From NCBI RefSeq assembly GCF_024129355.1, contig NZ_JAMXXP010000002.1:62001-126000 (forward strand): a stretch of DNA of 64,000 nt. Reading direction: 5' to 3'. Shown in pieces: positions 39,836-46,798 of this stretch. The notes beneath the pieces were generated by a model that was given only the letters and a program-made list of their open reading frames with translations, did no database searches and was not told the origin of the DNA. Positions within the stretch are counted from its first letter, which is position 1, and each line of letters starts with the position of its first letter. Source of the DNA: Acinetobacter lwoffii (GTDB taxonomy: Bacteria; Pseudomonadota; Gammaproteobacteria; Pseudomonadales; Moraxellaceae). A program made the translations under genes and the position numbers.

Positions 39836-40514
39836 GAAAACACTTGCTGAACGTCTTAAATATGCCATGGAAGTTTTACCACCTAAGAAAATTAAGGGGG
39901 TCGAACTTGCACGCGCCGTTGGGGTAAAGCCACCATCTGTTAGTGATTGGCTTTCTGGTAAATCGAAAAATATGGAAGGCCCGAACCTGATTCGTGCAGC
40001 CCAATTCCTAAAGGTAAATTCAAAATGGTTAGCTACTGGTATCGGCAAACCTACTGATGAAGAAATAAAATCTGAGTTCAGTAACGTAAGTTTTAATAAC
40101 CTGCCAGTTATGGAAATTCCTGTTTTGGACTTTGTTCAAGCTGGTCTATTTGGAACCGTTGAATATGACGGAATCAATCCTAAAGATAGAACCTATACGA
40201 CTTATCAAAGTGCAAAACCTTCTGATGTCTTTGGTTTGACGGTTGAAGGAATGAGTATGGCACCTGAATTTTTACCAGGTGATTCACTTGTAATTGATGC
40301 ATCTTTAGCACCACAACCCGGTTCATTTGTTATTGCTCAGAATGGATCCTATGAAGCCACTTTCAAAAAATACCGGGTAATTGGGTATGATGAATATGGA
40401 CGTGAAGAATTTGAGCTAGTTCCATTAAATCCAGACTATCCAACAATATCCTCAAGAGACCATAAAATATCGATCATTGGTGTGATGGTGCGCCATGAGC
40501 GGAGTTATAAATAA
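39834..40514 (+). CDS. cI: CI-type prophage repressor (HTH + LexA-like S24 peptidase domain)
   Basis: A 226-residue protein. The N-terminal HTH is LAERLKYAMEV...KGVELARAVGVKPPSVSDWLSGKSK (about 4-65). The C-terminal LexA-like autoprotease has a predicted cleavage bond Ala103-Gly104 in FVQAGLFG, catalytic Ser141 in GMSMAPEFLPGD and Lys178 or Lys179 in ATFKKYR. RecA-stimulated self-cleavage would therefore induce the prophage after DNA damage. The start codon overlaps the third operator, so the protein may repress its own translation start or transcription. Two membrane-associated genes follow on the same transcript. Confidence 0.9.
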   Translation: MKTLAERLKYAMEVLPPKKIKGVELARAVGVKPPSVSDWLSGKSKNMEGPNLIRAAQFLKVNSKWLATGIGKPTDEEIKSEFSNVSFNNLPVMEIPVLDFVQAGLFGTVEYDGINPKDRTYTTYQSAKPSDVFGLTVEGMSMAPEFLPGDSLVIDASLAPQPGSFVIAQNGSYEATFKKYRVIGYDEYGREEFELVPLNPDYPTISSRDHKISIIGVMVRHERSYK

Positions 40515-40525
40515 AAGGGAATAAA

Positions 40526-40708
40526 ATGGACAAGGGCAAGTTATTTTTTTGGATTTGGCAGGCTGGAAGCATTCCAACACTAATTTACTTGATGTTCTTT
40601 GATACGAATTACAATTGGTGGAATTGGATCATCTTAATTCCACTTAATATTTTTTTAGCTCAAATATGGCCTCTTTATTGGCTTCTTGAGTGGATAGGGT
40701 TTGTTTAA
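40526..40708 (+). CDS. Small membrane protein downstream of cI
   Basis: A 60-residue, Trp/Ile-rich protein with two predicted membrane helices (WQAGSIPTLIYLMFF and WWNWIILIPLNIFLAQIWPLYWLL). It lies 11 bases after cI and overlaps the lipoprotein gene by one base, so it should be made in the lysogen. Membrane proteins in this place often block superinfection or change the host surface. The family is not recognised. Confidence 0.6.
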   Translation: MDKGKLFFWIWQAGSIPTLIYLMFFDTNYNWWNWIILIPLNIFLAQIWPLYWLLEWIGFV

Positions 40709-41073
40709 TGAAATTAAGAAAACTATTAATTTTACCTATTGTACTCGCCTTTTTCTCTCTCCTAACGGCTTGCGTAACAGTTGCCAAGTTTGAAGCAAGA
40801 ATGGATGTAAAGAAAGGTTTAAACAAAGCACAGCTGATTGAGGAAATGGGAATCCCAGATAGAGAATATACTATTAGTAACTTTGAAATCCTTGAGTACA
40901 ATCAAAGTCAAACAGTATCAAGCTCTAAATCAGATACGTCAGTAGTGAATGGGTATTTGATTAACACTAGAACTTCAGTTCCCCATACCATGTGGTGTAG
41001 TTTGGAGTTTAAACTCGTAGATGATGTTGTTGAGAGCTATAGATACAGAGGAGATATGTGTAGATCTCGATAA
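40708..41073 (+). CDS. Lysogen-expressed lipoprotein
   Basis: A 121-residue lipoprotein from MKLRKLLILPIVLAFFSLLTACV, lipobox LTAC. The mature part has a BamE/SmpA-like opening (MDVKKGLNKAQLIEEMGIPDREYTISNFEILEYNQ), that is, a G-x-T/NxxQ(L/V)xxxMG pattern, then a beta-rich Ser/Thr segment and two C-terminal Cys. It is coupled to the preceding membrane protein and ends at a terminator. It probably is a lysogenic-conversion or exclusion factor at the outer membrane. Confidence 0.65.
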   Translation: MKLRKLLILPIVLAFFSLLTACVTVAKFEARMDVKKGLNKAQLIEEMGIPDREYTISNFEILEYNQSQTVSSSKSDTSVVNGYLINTRTSVPHTMWCSLEFKLVDDVVESYRYRGDMCRSR

Positions 41074-41090
41074 AAGACACTAAATATTTA

Positions 41091-41115
41091 AACCGCCATT
41101 AGGGCGGTTTTTTTA
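41091..41115 (+). terminator. Terminator of the cI operon
   Basis: AACCGCC/GGGCGGTT with a 4-base loop is followed by seven T. It isolates the repressor transcript from the recombination operon that begins about 100 bases later. Confidence 0.88.
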
Positions 41116-41142
41116 CACCTACCGAAAAATAAATCTAAAAAA

Positions 41143-41185
41143 ATTAGGAATACCTATTTACTTATTTATTAGGATTGCCTAATAT
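41143..41185 (+). promoter_or_regulatory. PL-like promoter with two CI operators
   Basis: Operators ATTAGGAATACCTATT (41143-41158) and ATTAGGATTGCCTAAT (41168-41183) overlap a candidate -35 TTACTT (41158-41163) and -10 TAATAT (41180-41185), 16 bases apart. This would put the recombination/excision operon under the same repressor. Confidence 0.65.
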
Positions 41186-41216
41186 TTGTCTTGTACCTAA
41201 TAAACCGAGAACGCCC

Positions 41217-41333
41217 ATGAATCAATTTAAAACCTTAGCAACTGGCACCAATCACACAAGCCTGATCGTGTGTGATGGAGAACTTAAGGTTGTTCATTGT
41301 GGTGAAGTTATTGCGGTTATCACCAACTGGTAA
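41217..41333 (+). CDS. 38-residue phage protein
   Basis: The first frame after the PL-like promoter encodes MNQFKTLATGTNHTSLIVCD, continuing GELKVVHCGEVIAVITNW. It looks like a small beta-hairpin protein with two Cys. Its ribosome site is weak (CCGAGAACGCCC). It could be a leader peptide for the operon. Function unknown. Confidence 0.45.
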   Translation: MNQFKTLATGTNHTSLIVCDGELKVVHCGEVIAVITNW

Positions 41334-41341
41334 AAACAAAA

Positions 41342-41373
41342 AAGCCCGCAGGGACTGGAAATCTAGCGGGCTT
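41342..41373 (-). terminator. Hairpin with minus-strand T-run in the leader of the recombination operon
   Basis: AAGCCCGC/GCGGGCTT with a 16-base loop. The T-rich tail is on the minus strand, so it would stop antisense transcription entering the immunity region. On the + strand it could be a leader attenuator. Confidence 0.5.
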
Positions 41374-41392
41374 GCATTAAAGCGAGATAAGT

Positions 41393-41635
41393 ATGAAACA
41401 AAATCCTATTCAAAGCAACCTGCCAGAGTTCGGCCAATCACGCCAAACGTCCGAGCGTTTGTATCAGCACCCTGAACCGAAATCAGTAGCGAAAGAAGTC
41501 GCTTCAAATGTAGCTGCCTGGATGCTCCTTTTCTCAATCTTCTTTGGTCTGTCAGTCATGATTATGCATGCAGCTGAAAAGCAGTCTGCATACCAGGCGG
41601 AAGCGATTGCCAAGTCTGTAGGGGGTGCTAAGTGA
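41393..41635 (+). CDS. Hypothetical single-helix membrane protein (80 aa)
   Basis: In this 80-residue protein a polar N-terminus (MKQNPIQSNLPEFGQSRQTSERLYQ) and one central transmembrane helix (AAWMLLFSIFFGLSVMIMHA) are followed by a short charged tail. It overlaps the next gene by four bases. The family is not recognised. Similar position and shape to small early membrane proteins of lambdoid phages (for example host-takeover peptides). Confidence 0.5.
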   Translation: MKQNPIQSNLPEFGQSRQTSERLYQHPEPKSVAKEVASNVAAWMLLFSIFFGLSVMIMHAAEKQSAYQAEAIAKSVGGAK

Positions 41636-41907
41636 TAGATCTACGCGATCAATTCGCCATGGCTGCGATGCCAGCCCTAATAATGATGGGTCGCACTGAA
41701 GATAAAGTGGCTGAACTAGCTTACAAGCAAGCCGATGCAATGATTGCTGAGCGTGAAAAAGGTTCAGTCGATAGTGTGTACAGCACCAAGCAGGAACTCA
41801 TCAAAGCTATTAAAGAACAGCATGGGCTTGATGTAAGTAATCTTCATTTTTTAACAACTGGTCATCTGATCTTTATTTTAAGAACTGGCCGGATTACTGC
41901 GGGGTAA
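41632..41907 (+). CDS. Hypothetical phage protein (91 aa)
   Basis: A GTG start, coupled by four bases to the preceding gene. Sequence MIDLRDQFAMAAMPALIMMG is followed by a helical section (DKVAELAYKQADAMIAEREKG) and a C-terminal beta element. The N-terminal DLRDQFAMAAMPALI pattern is recurrent in short phage proteins annotated near recombination genes. Function unknown. Confidence 0.6.
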   Translation: MIDLRDQFAMAAMPALIMMGRTEDKVAELAYKQADAMIAEREKGSVDSVYSTKQELIKAIKEQHGLDVSNLHFLTTGHLIFILRTGRITAG

Positions 41908-41911
41908 CTTC

Positions 41912-42730
41912 ATGAACGCTTATGTTAACCCTACCCGGATTATTCCGATCCGTGCTTCATCGTTAAGCGATCTGTTTGATTGCCCTGCACGTTGGGAAGC
42001 CAAGAACCTTTTAAACAAACGTAATCCAGCTGGTGCACGCACTCGCTTGGGTACCGCAATTCATGAGGCCGTAACTCAATGGGATCACCTGAACTTACTC
42101 GGTGAAGAAGTTAGCCTGGAAGAATGTGAAGAAATTTTGCATCACCAGATCTGGCAACCAAATGAAGAAGTGGACTGGTCTGATCTGGATCAAAACTCTG
42201 CTGAGTCAATTGGCCAGTCATTGATGCACAAGTACATCACCCACATTGCACCTACTCAGAAATTTATCGGTATAGAAGTGCGCTGTGAATCTTTGATTCT
42301 TGCAGATCTAGGCATTGAACTCACCGGAACCATCGACCGCATTTATGAAAATAAAGATGGTGAATTAGGTATCTCTGATATCAAAACCGGTAAGGCTGCT
42401 GTAAGCAGTGACGGCGTAGTGAAAACCGTTGGCCATGCGCCACAGATGGGAATTTATACCGTACTTGCTGCACATGCATTACAGGAACCGGTAACAGCCC
42501 CTGCCCGTATTTATGGCCTGACGACTGGCAAAACAGATAAAGGTCAACACGTGGGTATCGGTGAAATTGAATCACCTGCAGAAGTACTGCTGGGTACTGA
42601 AGAAGATCCAGGACTACTGCACCACGCAGCCAAAATCATTAAACACGGTACGTTTTACGGCAACTCTAAATCAATGCTCTGCAATGAAAAGTTCTGCCCT
42701 GCGTACGCTACCTGCAAATTTCGTAAGTAA
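41912..42730 (+). CDS. PD-(D/E)XK exonuclease, RecB/Cas4-like with Fe-S cysteines
   Basis: A 272-residue nuclease. Motifs in order: an N-terminal Cys in SDLFDCPARWEAK, GTAIHEAV (metal-binding His), GTIDRIYENKDGELGISDIKTGK (the D...D/E-x-K core), HAPQMGIY (motif with Gln/Tyr) and three Cys at the C-terminus (CNEKFCPAYATC). One early plus three late cysteines are the AddB/Cas4-type iron-sulfur arrangement. It pairs with the RecT gene that follows and would resect ends to load it for single-strand annealing recombination. Confidence 0.85.
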   Translation: MNAYVNPTRIIPIRASSLSDLFDCPARWEAKNLLNKRNPAGARTRLGTAIHEAVTQWDHLNLLGEEVSLEECEEILHHQIWQPNEEVDWSDLDQNSAESIGQSLMHKYITHIAPTQKFIGIEVRCESLILADLGIELTGTIDRIYENKDGELGISDIKTGKAAVSSDGVVKTVGHAPQMGIYTVLAAHALQEPVTAPARIYGLTTGKTDKGQHVGIGEIESPAEVLLGTEEDPGLLHHAAKIIKHGTFYGNSKSMLCNEKFCPAYATCKFRK

Positions 42731-42758
42731 TTAATTTTTAGAAATAAGGAATAACACA

Positions 42759-44168
42759 ATGACTTCTCAAGTAATGACAACTGAACAACTTCGTACTTCT
42801 CGCCAAGCTGCTCATGCTGCACCTAAACCGGTTGAAGTGGGCCTTACTTCACTTGAAGGCTTTGAACTGGCACAGCGTATTGCCAAGATGCTTGCAGCCT
42901 CAACCATGGTGCCGGAAGTTTACCGCGATACATTGAAAATCAAAGATGGTAAAGACCAGAACGGCAACTGGCTATATCGTTCAGAACCAAATCCAAACGG
43001 CTTGGCCAACTGTGTAATTGCACTGAACATGGCTAATCGCATGGGTGCAGATCCGCTGATGATTATGCAAAACCTTTACATTGTTGAAGGTCGTCCAGCC
43101 TGGTCATCTCAGTTTGTTATTGGTGCTATTAATACTTCTGGCAAATATTCACCGCTTCGCTTTGAAATGGAAGATCGTGGTGAAATTGAAGTGACCTATA
43201 CCACTAAAGACTGGAAATGGAATGAGCGTGCTCGCAAGAGCTTGCCAGAGGAAAAAGTTCACACGATTAAACTGCGCAACATCGTATGTAAAGCCTGGGC
43301 AATTGAAGCCGGTACAGGTGAGCGTCTTGAATCTGCAGAAATATCGATGGAAATGGCAGTTAAAGAAGGCTGGTACCAGAAGAACGGATCTAAATGGCAA
43401 ACCATGCCTGAGCAGATGCTTCGCTATCGTGCTGCATCATTCTTTGGCCGGATCTATGCACCAGAAGTGTTGATGGGTATCCGTACACAGGAAGAAGAAC
43501 TTGAATCAATCATTGATGTAACGCCTGAGCCAGTGAATACAGCACCGCAAACTTTGGACAGCATTAAGCAGAATGTTGTGAAAGAAGTTGCTGCAGATGC
43601 ACCTGCAGAAGAAAAGCCAAAACGCTCACGTCAACCTAAGGCTGTGGAAGAAGCACCAGTTGAAAATGTCCAAAATCAAACATCAAATGCGGCGGTTGAT
43701 GGCGAACTAAGCGTTGATGAGTTGAAGCGCCTGCAGCAAGAAGCCGAAGCATTGGTACAGCAAAAGAAACAACCTAGCTCTATGGAAATGAAAAAGGAAT
43801 ATGCCAAAGCCTTAAATACGGCGAAATCACTGGCCGATGTTCTGGATATCGAAGAACAGATTGAAAATGACAATGCTTTGACTCAGGCAGACTTCCAGTA
43901 CCTTCAAGCAAACATTGAGCAAGTACGCGGCAAGTTTGAGGCATCACAAGCGCCAGCTGTAGATCCTCTCAAAAGTGGGTCAGTTAAAAGCGGTCTTATC
44001 CTACTGATCTCTGATGCCAAGAACGGTGAAGATCTTCGACAAGTCGCCCAGCAAATGAATGCAGCGAAGCCGAACTTGACCAGTGAGCATCAACAGGAAT
44101 TACTGCAAGCCTACCAGCAAAAAAAGAAATTGATCGAAGATCAGATGGATATGTTCCCAAATAAATAA
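42759..44168 (+). CDS. recT: RecT-family single-strand annealing recombinase
   Basis: This 469-residue protein begins MTSQVMTTEQLRTSRQAAH. The core spans about 25-250: LAQRIAKMLAASTMVPEVYRD, CVIALNMANRMGADPLMIMQNLYIVEGRPAWSSQFVIGAIN and MLRYRAASFFGRIYAPEVLMGI. These segments are typical of the large RecT-like subgroup. The C-terminal ~200 residues are charged and helical, longer than in classical RecT. With the upstream exonuclease it forms the phage recombination module. Confidence 0.85.
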   Translation: MTSQVMTTEQLRTSRQAAHAAPKPVEVGLTSLEGFELAQRIAKMLAASTMVPEVYRDTLKIKDGKDQNGNWLYRSEPNPNGLANCVIALNMANRMGADPLMIMQNLYIVEGRPAWSSQFVIGAINTSGKYSPLRFEMEDRGEIEVTYTTKDWKWNERARKSLPEEKVHTIKLRNIVCKAWAIEAGTGERLESAEISMEMAVKEGWYQKNGSKWQTMPEQMLRYRAASFFGRIYAPEVLMGIRTQEEELESIIDVTPEPVNTAPQTLDSIKQNVVKEVAADAPAEEKPKRSRQPKAVEEAPVENVQNQTSNAAVDGELSVDELKRLQQEAEALVQQKKQPSSMEMKKEYAKALNTAKSLADVLDIEEQIENDNALTQADFQYLQANIEQVRGKFEASQAPAVDPLKSGSVKSGLILLISDAKNGEDLRQVAQQMNAAKPNLTSEHQQELLQAYQQKKKLIEDQMDMFPNK

Positions 44169-44177
44169 TACGGATAT

Positions 44178-44198
44178 GGCCACACCTTCGGGTGTGGT
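44178..44198. terminator. UUCG hairpin after recT
   Basis: GCCACACC-TTCG-GGTGTGGT, a very stable tetraloop hairpin, begins 10 bases past the recT stop. It lacks a T-run, so it is more likely an mRNA-stabilising or partial termination element. Confidence 0.5.
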
Positions 44199-44213
44199 CT
44201 ACAGGAATAAATT

Positions 44214-44438
44214 ATGAAAGTTATCCCATTAAATTTATTGATTCCGTTTAGAAACTGGCTGGTTAAAAACGGATACCGTGGCGTGAATCGTGGCGACCAT
44301 CTAACAGCCTGGAAGCCGAAGCACAAACAGATTGAGATCATCGGACTGCAAATGAATAAACCTTGTCAGCCGGTATTTAAAACGTTCTTAGGCCAGTACC
44401 TGGAACACGGAAAAGAATTTTTAGAGGATTTGGCGTGA
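44214..44438 (+). CDS. Hypothetical phage protein (74 aa)
   Basis: A basic protein, MKVIPLNLLIPFRNWLVKNGYRGVNRGDHLTAWKPKHKQIEIIGLQ, probably alpha/beta. It is coupled by four bases to the following gene. I recognise no domain. Lysine-rich composition and operon context fit a small DNA-metabolism accessory protein. Confidence 0.55.
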   Translation: MKVIPLNLLIPFRNWLVKNGYRGVNRGDHLTAWKPKHKQIEIIGLQMNKPCQPVFKTFLGQYLEHGKEFLEDLA

Positions 44439-44827
44439 TGGATATTAAAGAAGAAATATTGGCTCAAATGGATAGTGCATTAAGACCAGAATTTGACAAA
44501 GCTATCGACAATACAATCGAAGGAGCATTTAAAGAAGATGTCAAAACACTTGGGTTTATGGTAGCTAATTCTATCAAATGTCAGTGGGAAGTAATGAAGC
44601 CTCACTTATTCTATGCCTACTGTTTAGGTGTGAAAGCTCAGGAAGCCAAAGCCCAATCGGTGCCGGAAGGGTTTGCACTTGTTAGTCAGAAAGACCTACT
44701 CGAACTAACCATTGCTATAAATGCAGTTGACCTAGCAACACATACTGAAAGTAAAACAAATGAAGTGCGTGAAATGTGGCAGCAGGTTGCAATCAGACTA
44801 ATGGCGTTAGGTGGATCGCAGTCATGA
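44435..44827 (+). CDS. Hypothetical phage protein (130 aa)
   Basis: A mainly helical protein, MMDIKEEILAQMDSALRPEFDKAIDNTIEGAFKEDVKTLGF. It starts at GTG 44435 or at ATG 44438 in the same frame, with GAGGA upstream. The phrase SVPEGFALVSQKDLLELTIAIN resembles the short common phage motif VPEGFVLVPKE. Function unknown. Confidence 0.55.
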   Translation: MMDIKEEILAQMDSALRPEFDKAIDNTIEGAFKEDVKTLGFMVANSIKCQWEVMKPHLFYAYCLGVKAQEAKAQSVPEGFALVSQKDLLELTIAINAVDLATHTESKTNEVREMWQQVAIRLMALGGSQS

Positions 44828-45024
44828 GCTTTAATGTTGGGGCTTTTGTTATAGCAAAATCCTTTTCTGGATTGTTAAAGGTTGCCCGGGTTACTGACTG
44901 CATGGTTACGGTAACTTATCAAGGTAAGGTATTCGGAAGATACCTTAAACACAATGTAAGACACGCAACAGATGAAGAAATAAAAGCCATGATCGAAGCA
45001 CAGGATTCAAGCGATGGAATTTGA
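44824..45024 (+). CDS. Hypothetical phage protein (66 aa)
   Basis: From MSFNVGAFVIAKSFSGLLKVARV, an ATGA overlap with the preceding stop that decides the start. The compact beta pattern (GAFVIAKSF, MVTVTYQGKVFGRYL) is SH3-like. It ends with an acidic helix and overlaps the next small gene by 11 bases. Function unknown. Confidence 0.55.
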   Translation: MSFNVGAFVIAKSFSGLLKVARVTDCMVTVTYQGKVFGRYLKHNVRHATDEEIKAMIEAQDSSDGI

Positions 45025-45145
45025 TGATGCTCAGTTTTTATGGTGTACCAACTGGTGCAAAGAACAAGGTTTAAGCCCATATGACGCAAAAAATTGGGCA
45101 GCTGCTAAAGCGGAATATTTGAAGGTTTCAAAGGAGGTGTCTTGA
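45014..45145 (+). CDS. Hypothetical 43-residue phage protein
   Basis: The frame MEFDDAQFLWCTNWCKEQGL continues SPYDAKNWAAAKAEYLKVSKEVS. Two Cys four residues apart and a C-terminal helix are visible. It overlaps the preceding gene by 11 bases, and its stop overlaps the start of the excisionase, whose Shine-Dalgarno it encodes. Dense packing on both sides supports translation. Confidence 0.5.
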   Translation: MEFDDAQFLWCTNWCKEQGLSPYDAKNWAAAKAEYLKVSKEVS

Positions 45146-45366
45146 TGGGTTTATATATCTCAACGCCTGAGTTACTGAAGCGTTATGGGGTAACAAAAGG
45201 CACTTTGATCAACTGGCGCAATAAAAAGGATTTCCCTGAACCAGTGATCAAAGCACATGGGCGCTCAAGCAGCCGTTACGGGATCAAAGCCGTGGATGCC
45301 TGGGAAAGAGACAACGGATTGCTTGAATCACTTGAAATACAACCTTTGATATCAAAGCGCTCGTAA
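45145..45366 (+). CDS. AlpA/MerR-like excisionase (Xis)
   Basis: A 73-residue protein beginning GLYISTPELLKRYGVTKGTLINWRNKKDFPEPVIK, the winged HTH of AlpA-type excisionases. RSSSRYGIKAVDAWERDNG completes the fold. AGGAGG precedes the ATG. A TTG three bases earlier is possible. Xis bends DNA at the att site and directs the integrase to excise the prophage. Its last 91 bases overlap the integrase gene on the opposite strand. Confidence 0.75.
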   Translation: MGLYISTPELLKRYGVTKGTLINWRNKKDFPEPVIKAHGRSSSRYGIKAVDAWERDNGLLESLEIQPLISKRS

Positions 45367-46577
45367 TTGTCCAATATGGCGCAGAGCTTGAAGAACCACT
45401 TTTCATACGCCTGCGCCTGATCATCTAAATACTCGTGCAAGTCATAAGTTCCCCATACTGCAGGCAAACCATGGCCAAGCATAATTTCACAGATATGCGG
45501 TGGTGCCAGTTCTGATATATGCGTTCTCATGGTTCTGCGTAAATCATGCGTGGTCCAATGCTGGATCTCCACCCCAAAACGCTTACGCACATTCTCATTC
45601 ACATATACAGGTATAGTGGTCTGAAAGCTTTTGGCCAGCATGGTATAGGCTTTGCCCTTTAAGTTCGGAAAAGCATACTCACAACTGTCTGGTGAGAGTG
45701 AAAACACATACTTAATAAATGGCACAATTTGCGGAATGATCGGCCGGATAATCGGTTTATGCGTACGATCCCCCATCTTGTGATTCTCAGGTGGTACGTG
45801 CCAGATCATTTCCTGAAAATCGAAGTCAGACTTCTTGGCCAGTCTTAATTCTGAAACACGACAACCAAAGAACAGCAGCATAATGATAATGGCTTTGTTT
45901 TTTGGTGAGATGGCATTGGATCGCAGTGAAGCATGTACCACCCAGAATATTTCCTGTTCTGAAAGATAGCGTGACCGCTTTACTTTCTTTACGTTTAGAT
46001 CTGCTGCTCTCAAGTGCTGAATAGGCTGATGCTGTAATTTTCCGTGAATACATCCCCAGCGCATGATCATTCTTAAATTGCCCAGCACCTTGATCGATAC
46101 GGTTTTAGCATCCGCAGCAATATCAAAGAGCAATTGCGACCACTCCTGCAGCGACACATCATCACAGATCCGTCTACCTATACGCGGATAAACGTGCAAT
46201 TCAAAGGCTCGATAATCATCCTTGTATGAGACTTTATGAATGGCAACCGTATTAAACCAAAGATCACAAATGTCTTTAACGGTGAGCTGCTTCAGATAGT
46301 CGCTTTCCCCTTTCAGTTTAAGCTGCATCGGATCCTTGCCCTGGTCTAGCTCAGCTTTATATTTATGCACCTGTATCCGGGCATCTTTTAGACTGAGTAA
46401 AGGATAGGTCCCTAAGTCCAGTCTTTTTGCCTTACCGCCAAAACGATAGCGATATTGAAAGACGATCTTGCCTTTAGGTGTAATTCGAACTGACAGGCCA
46501 TCCCGATCCGTCACCACCTCAACTTTTTCACGCGGTTTCCCATTGTTGGATTTGAGCCAACTATCACTTAAAGCCAT
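45276..46577 (-). CDS. int: Tyrosine-recombinase integrase
   Basis: A 433-residue P4-type integrase. The N-terminal arm-binding/DUF4102-like domain is DGLSVRITPKGKIVFQYRYRFGGKAKRLDLGTYPLLSLKDARIQ. A core-binding domain follows, then catalytic motifs: Arg in FFGCRVSELRLAKKSDFD, HDLRRTMRTHI (His-x-x-Arg), LGHGLPAVWGTYDLHEYLDD with the second His and the likely nucleophile Tyr. It lies between xis and attR, reading away from att. It catalyses crossover at the 21-bp yrfG core. Confidence 0.92.
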   Translation of the reverse strand: MALSDSWLKSNNGKPREKVEVVTDRDGLSVRITPKGKIVFQYRYRFGGKAKRLDLGTYPLLSLKDARIQVHKYKAELDQGKDPMQLKLKGESDYLKQLTVKDICDLWFNTVAIHKVSYKDDYRAFELHVYPRIGRRICDDVSLQEWSQLLFDIAADAKTVSIKVLGNLRMIMRWGCIHGKLQHQPIQHLRAADLNVKKVKRSRYLSEQEIFWVVHASLRSNAISPKNKAIIIMLLFFGCRVSELRLAKKSDFDFQEMIWHVPPENHKMGDRTHKPIIRPIIPQIVPFIKYVFSLSPDSCEYAFPNLKGKAYTMLAKSFQTTIPVYVNENVRKRFGVEIQHWTTHDLRRTMRTHISELAPPHICEIMLGHGLPAVWGTYDLHEYLDDQAQAYEKWFFKLCAILDNYERFDIKGCISSDSSNPLSLSQASTALIP

Positions 46578-46608
46578 TTAAATTTTCCAGTCCAAATGTT
46601 CTATACTC

Positions 46609-46658
46609 TGTACATATTCAGGCAGAGCGAAATTATGTACACACATATGTACATATTT
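46609..46658. repeat. Right-end TGTACA-type repeats, candidate integrase arm sites
   Basis: TGTACATATTC (46609-46619), TGTACACACAT (46636-46646) and TGTACATATTT (46648-46658) resemble the two left-end repeats at 11944 and 11956. They lie between int and attR. Confidence 0.5.
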
Positions 46659-46677
46659 TTTCTTGAAAGGTAAATGA

Positions 46678-46780
46678 CTTTGTTGAACTTTGAAATTATT
46701 TGATTGTCGTTAAAGAACGCGAAAATTGAGTAATTCTATTGAATCTAAAGCTTTTCTATATGCTTTGTTGAACTTTGAAA
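46678..46780. repeat. 18-bp direct repeat pair next to attR
   Basis: CTTTGTTGAACTTTGAAA occurs at 46678-46695 and again at 46763-46780, 85 bp apart. A partial third copy (AACTTTG) follows. They are close to attR and upstream of the phage-supplied yrfG start, so they may bind integrase/Xis or influence yrfG expression. Confidence 0.5.
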
Positions 46781-46798
46781 AACTTTGGAGAATCTTGA

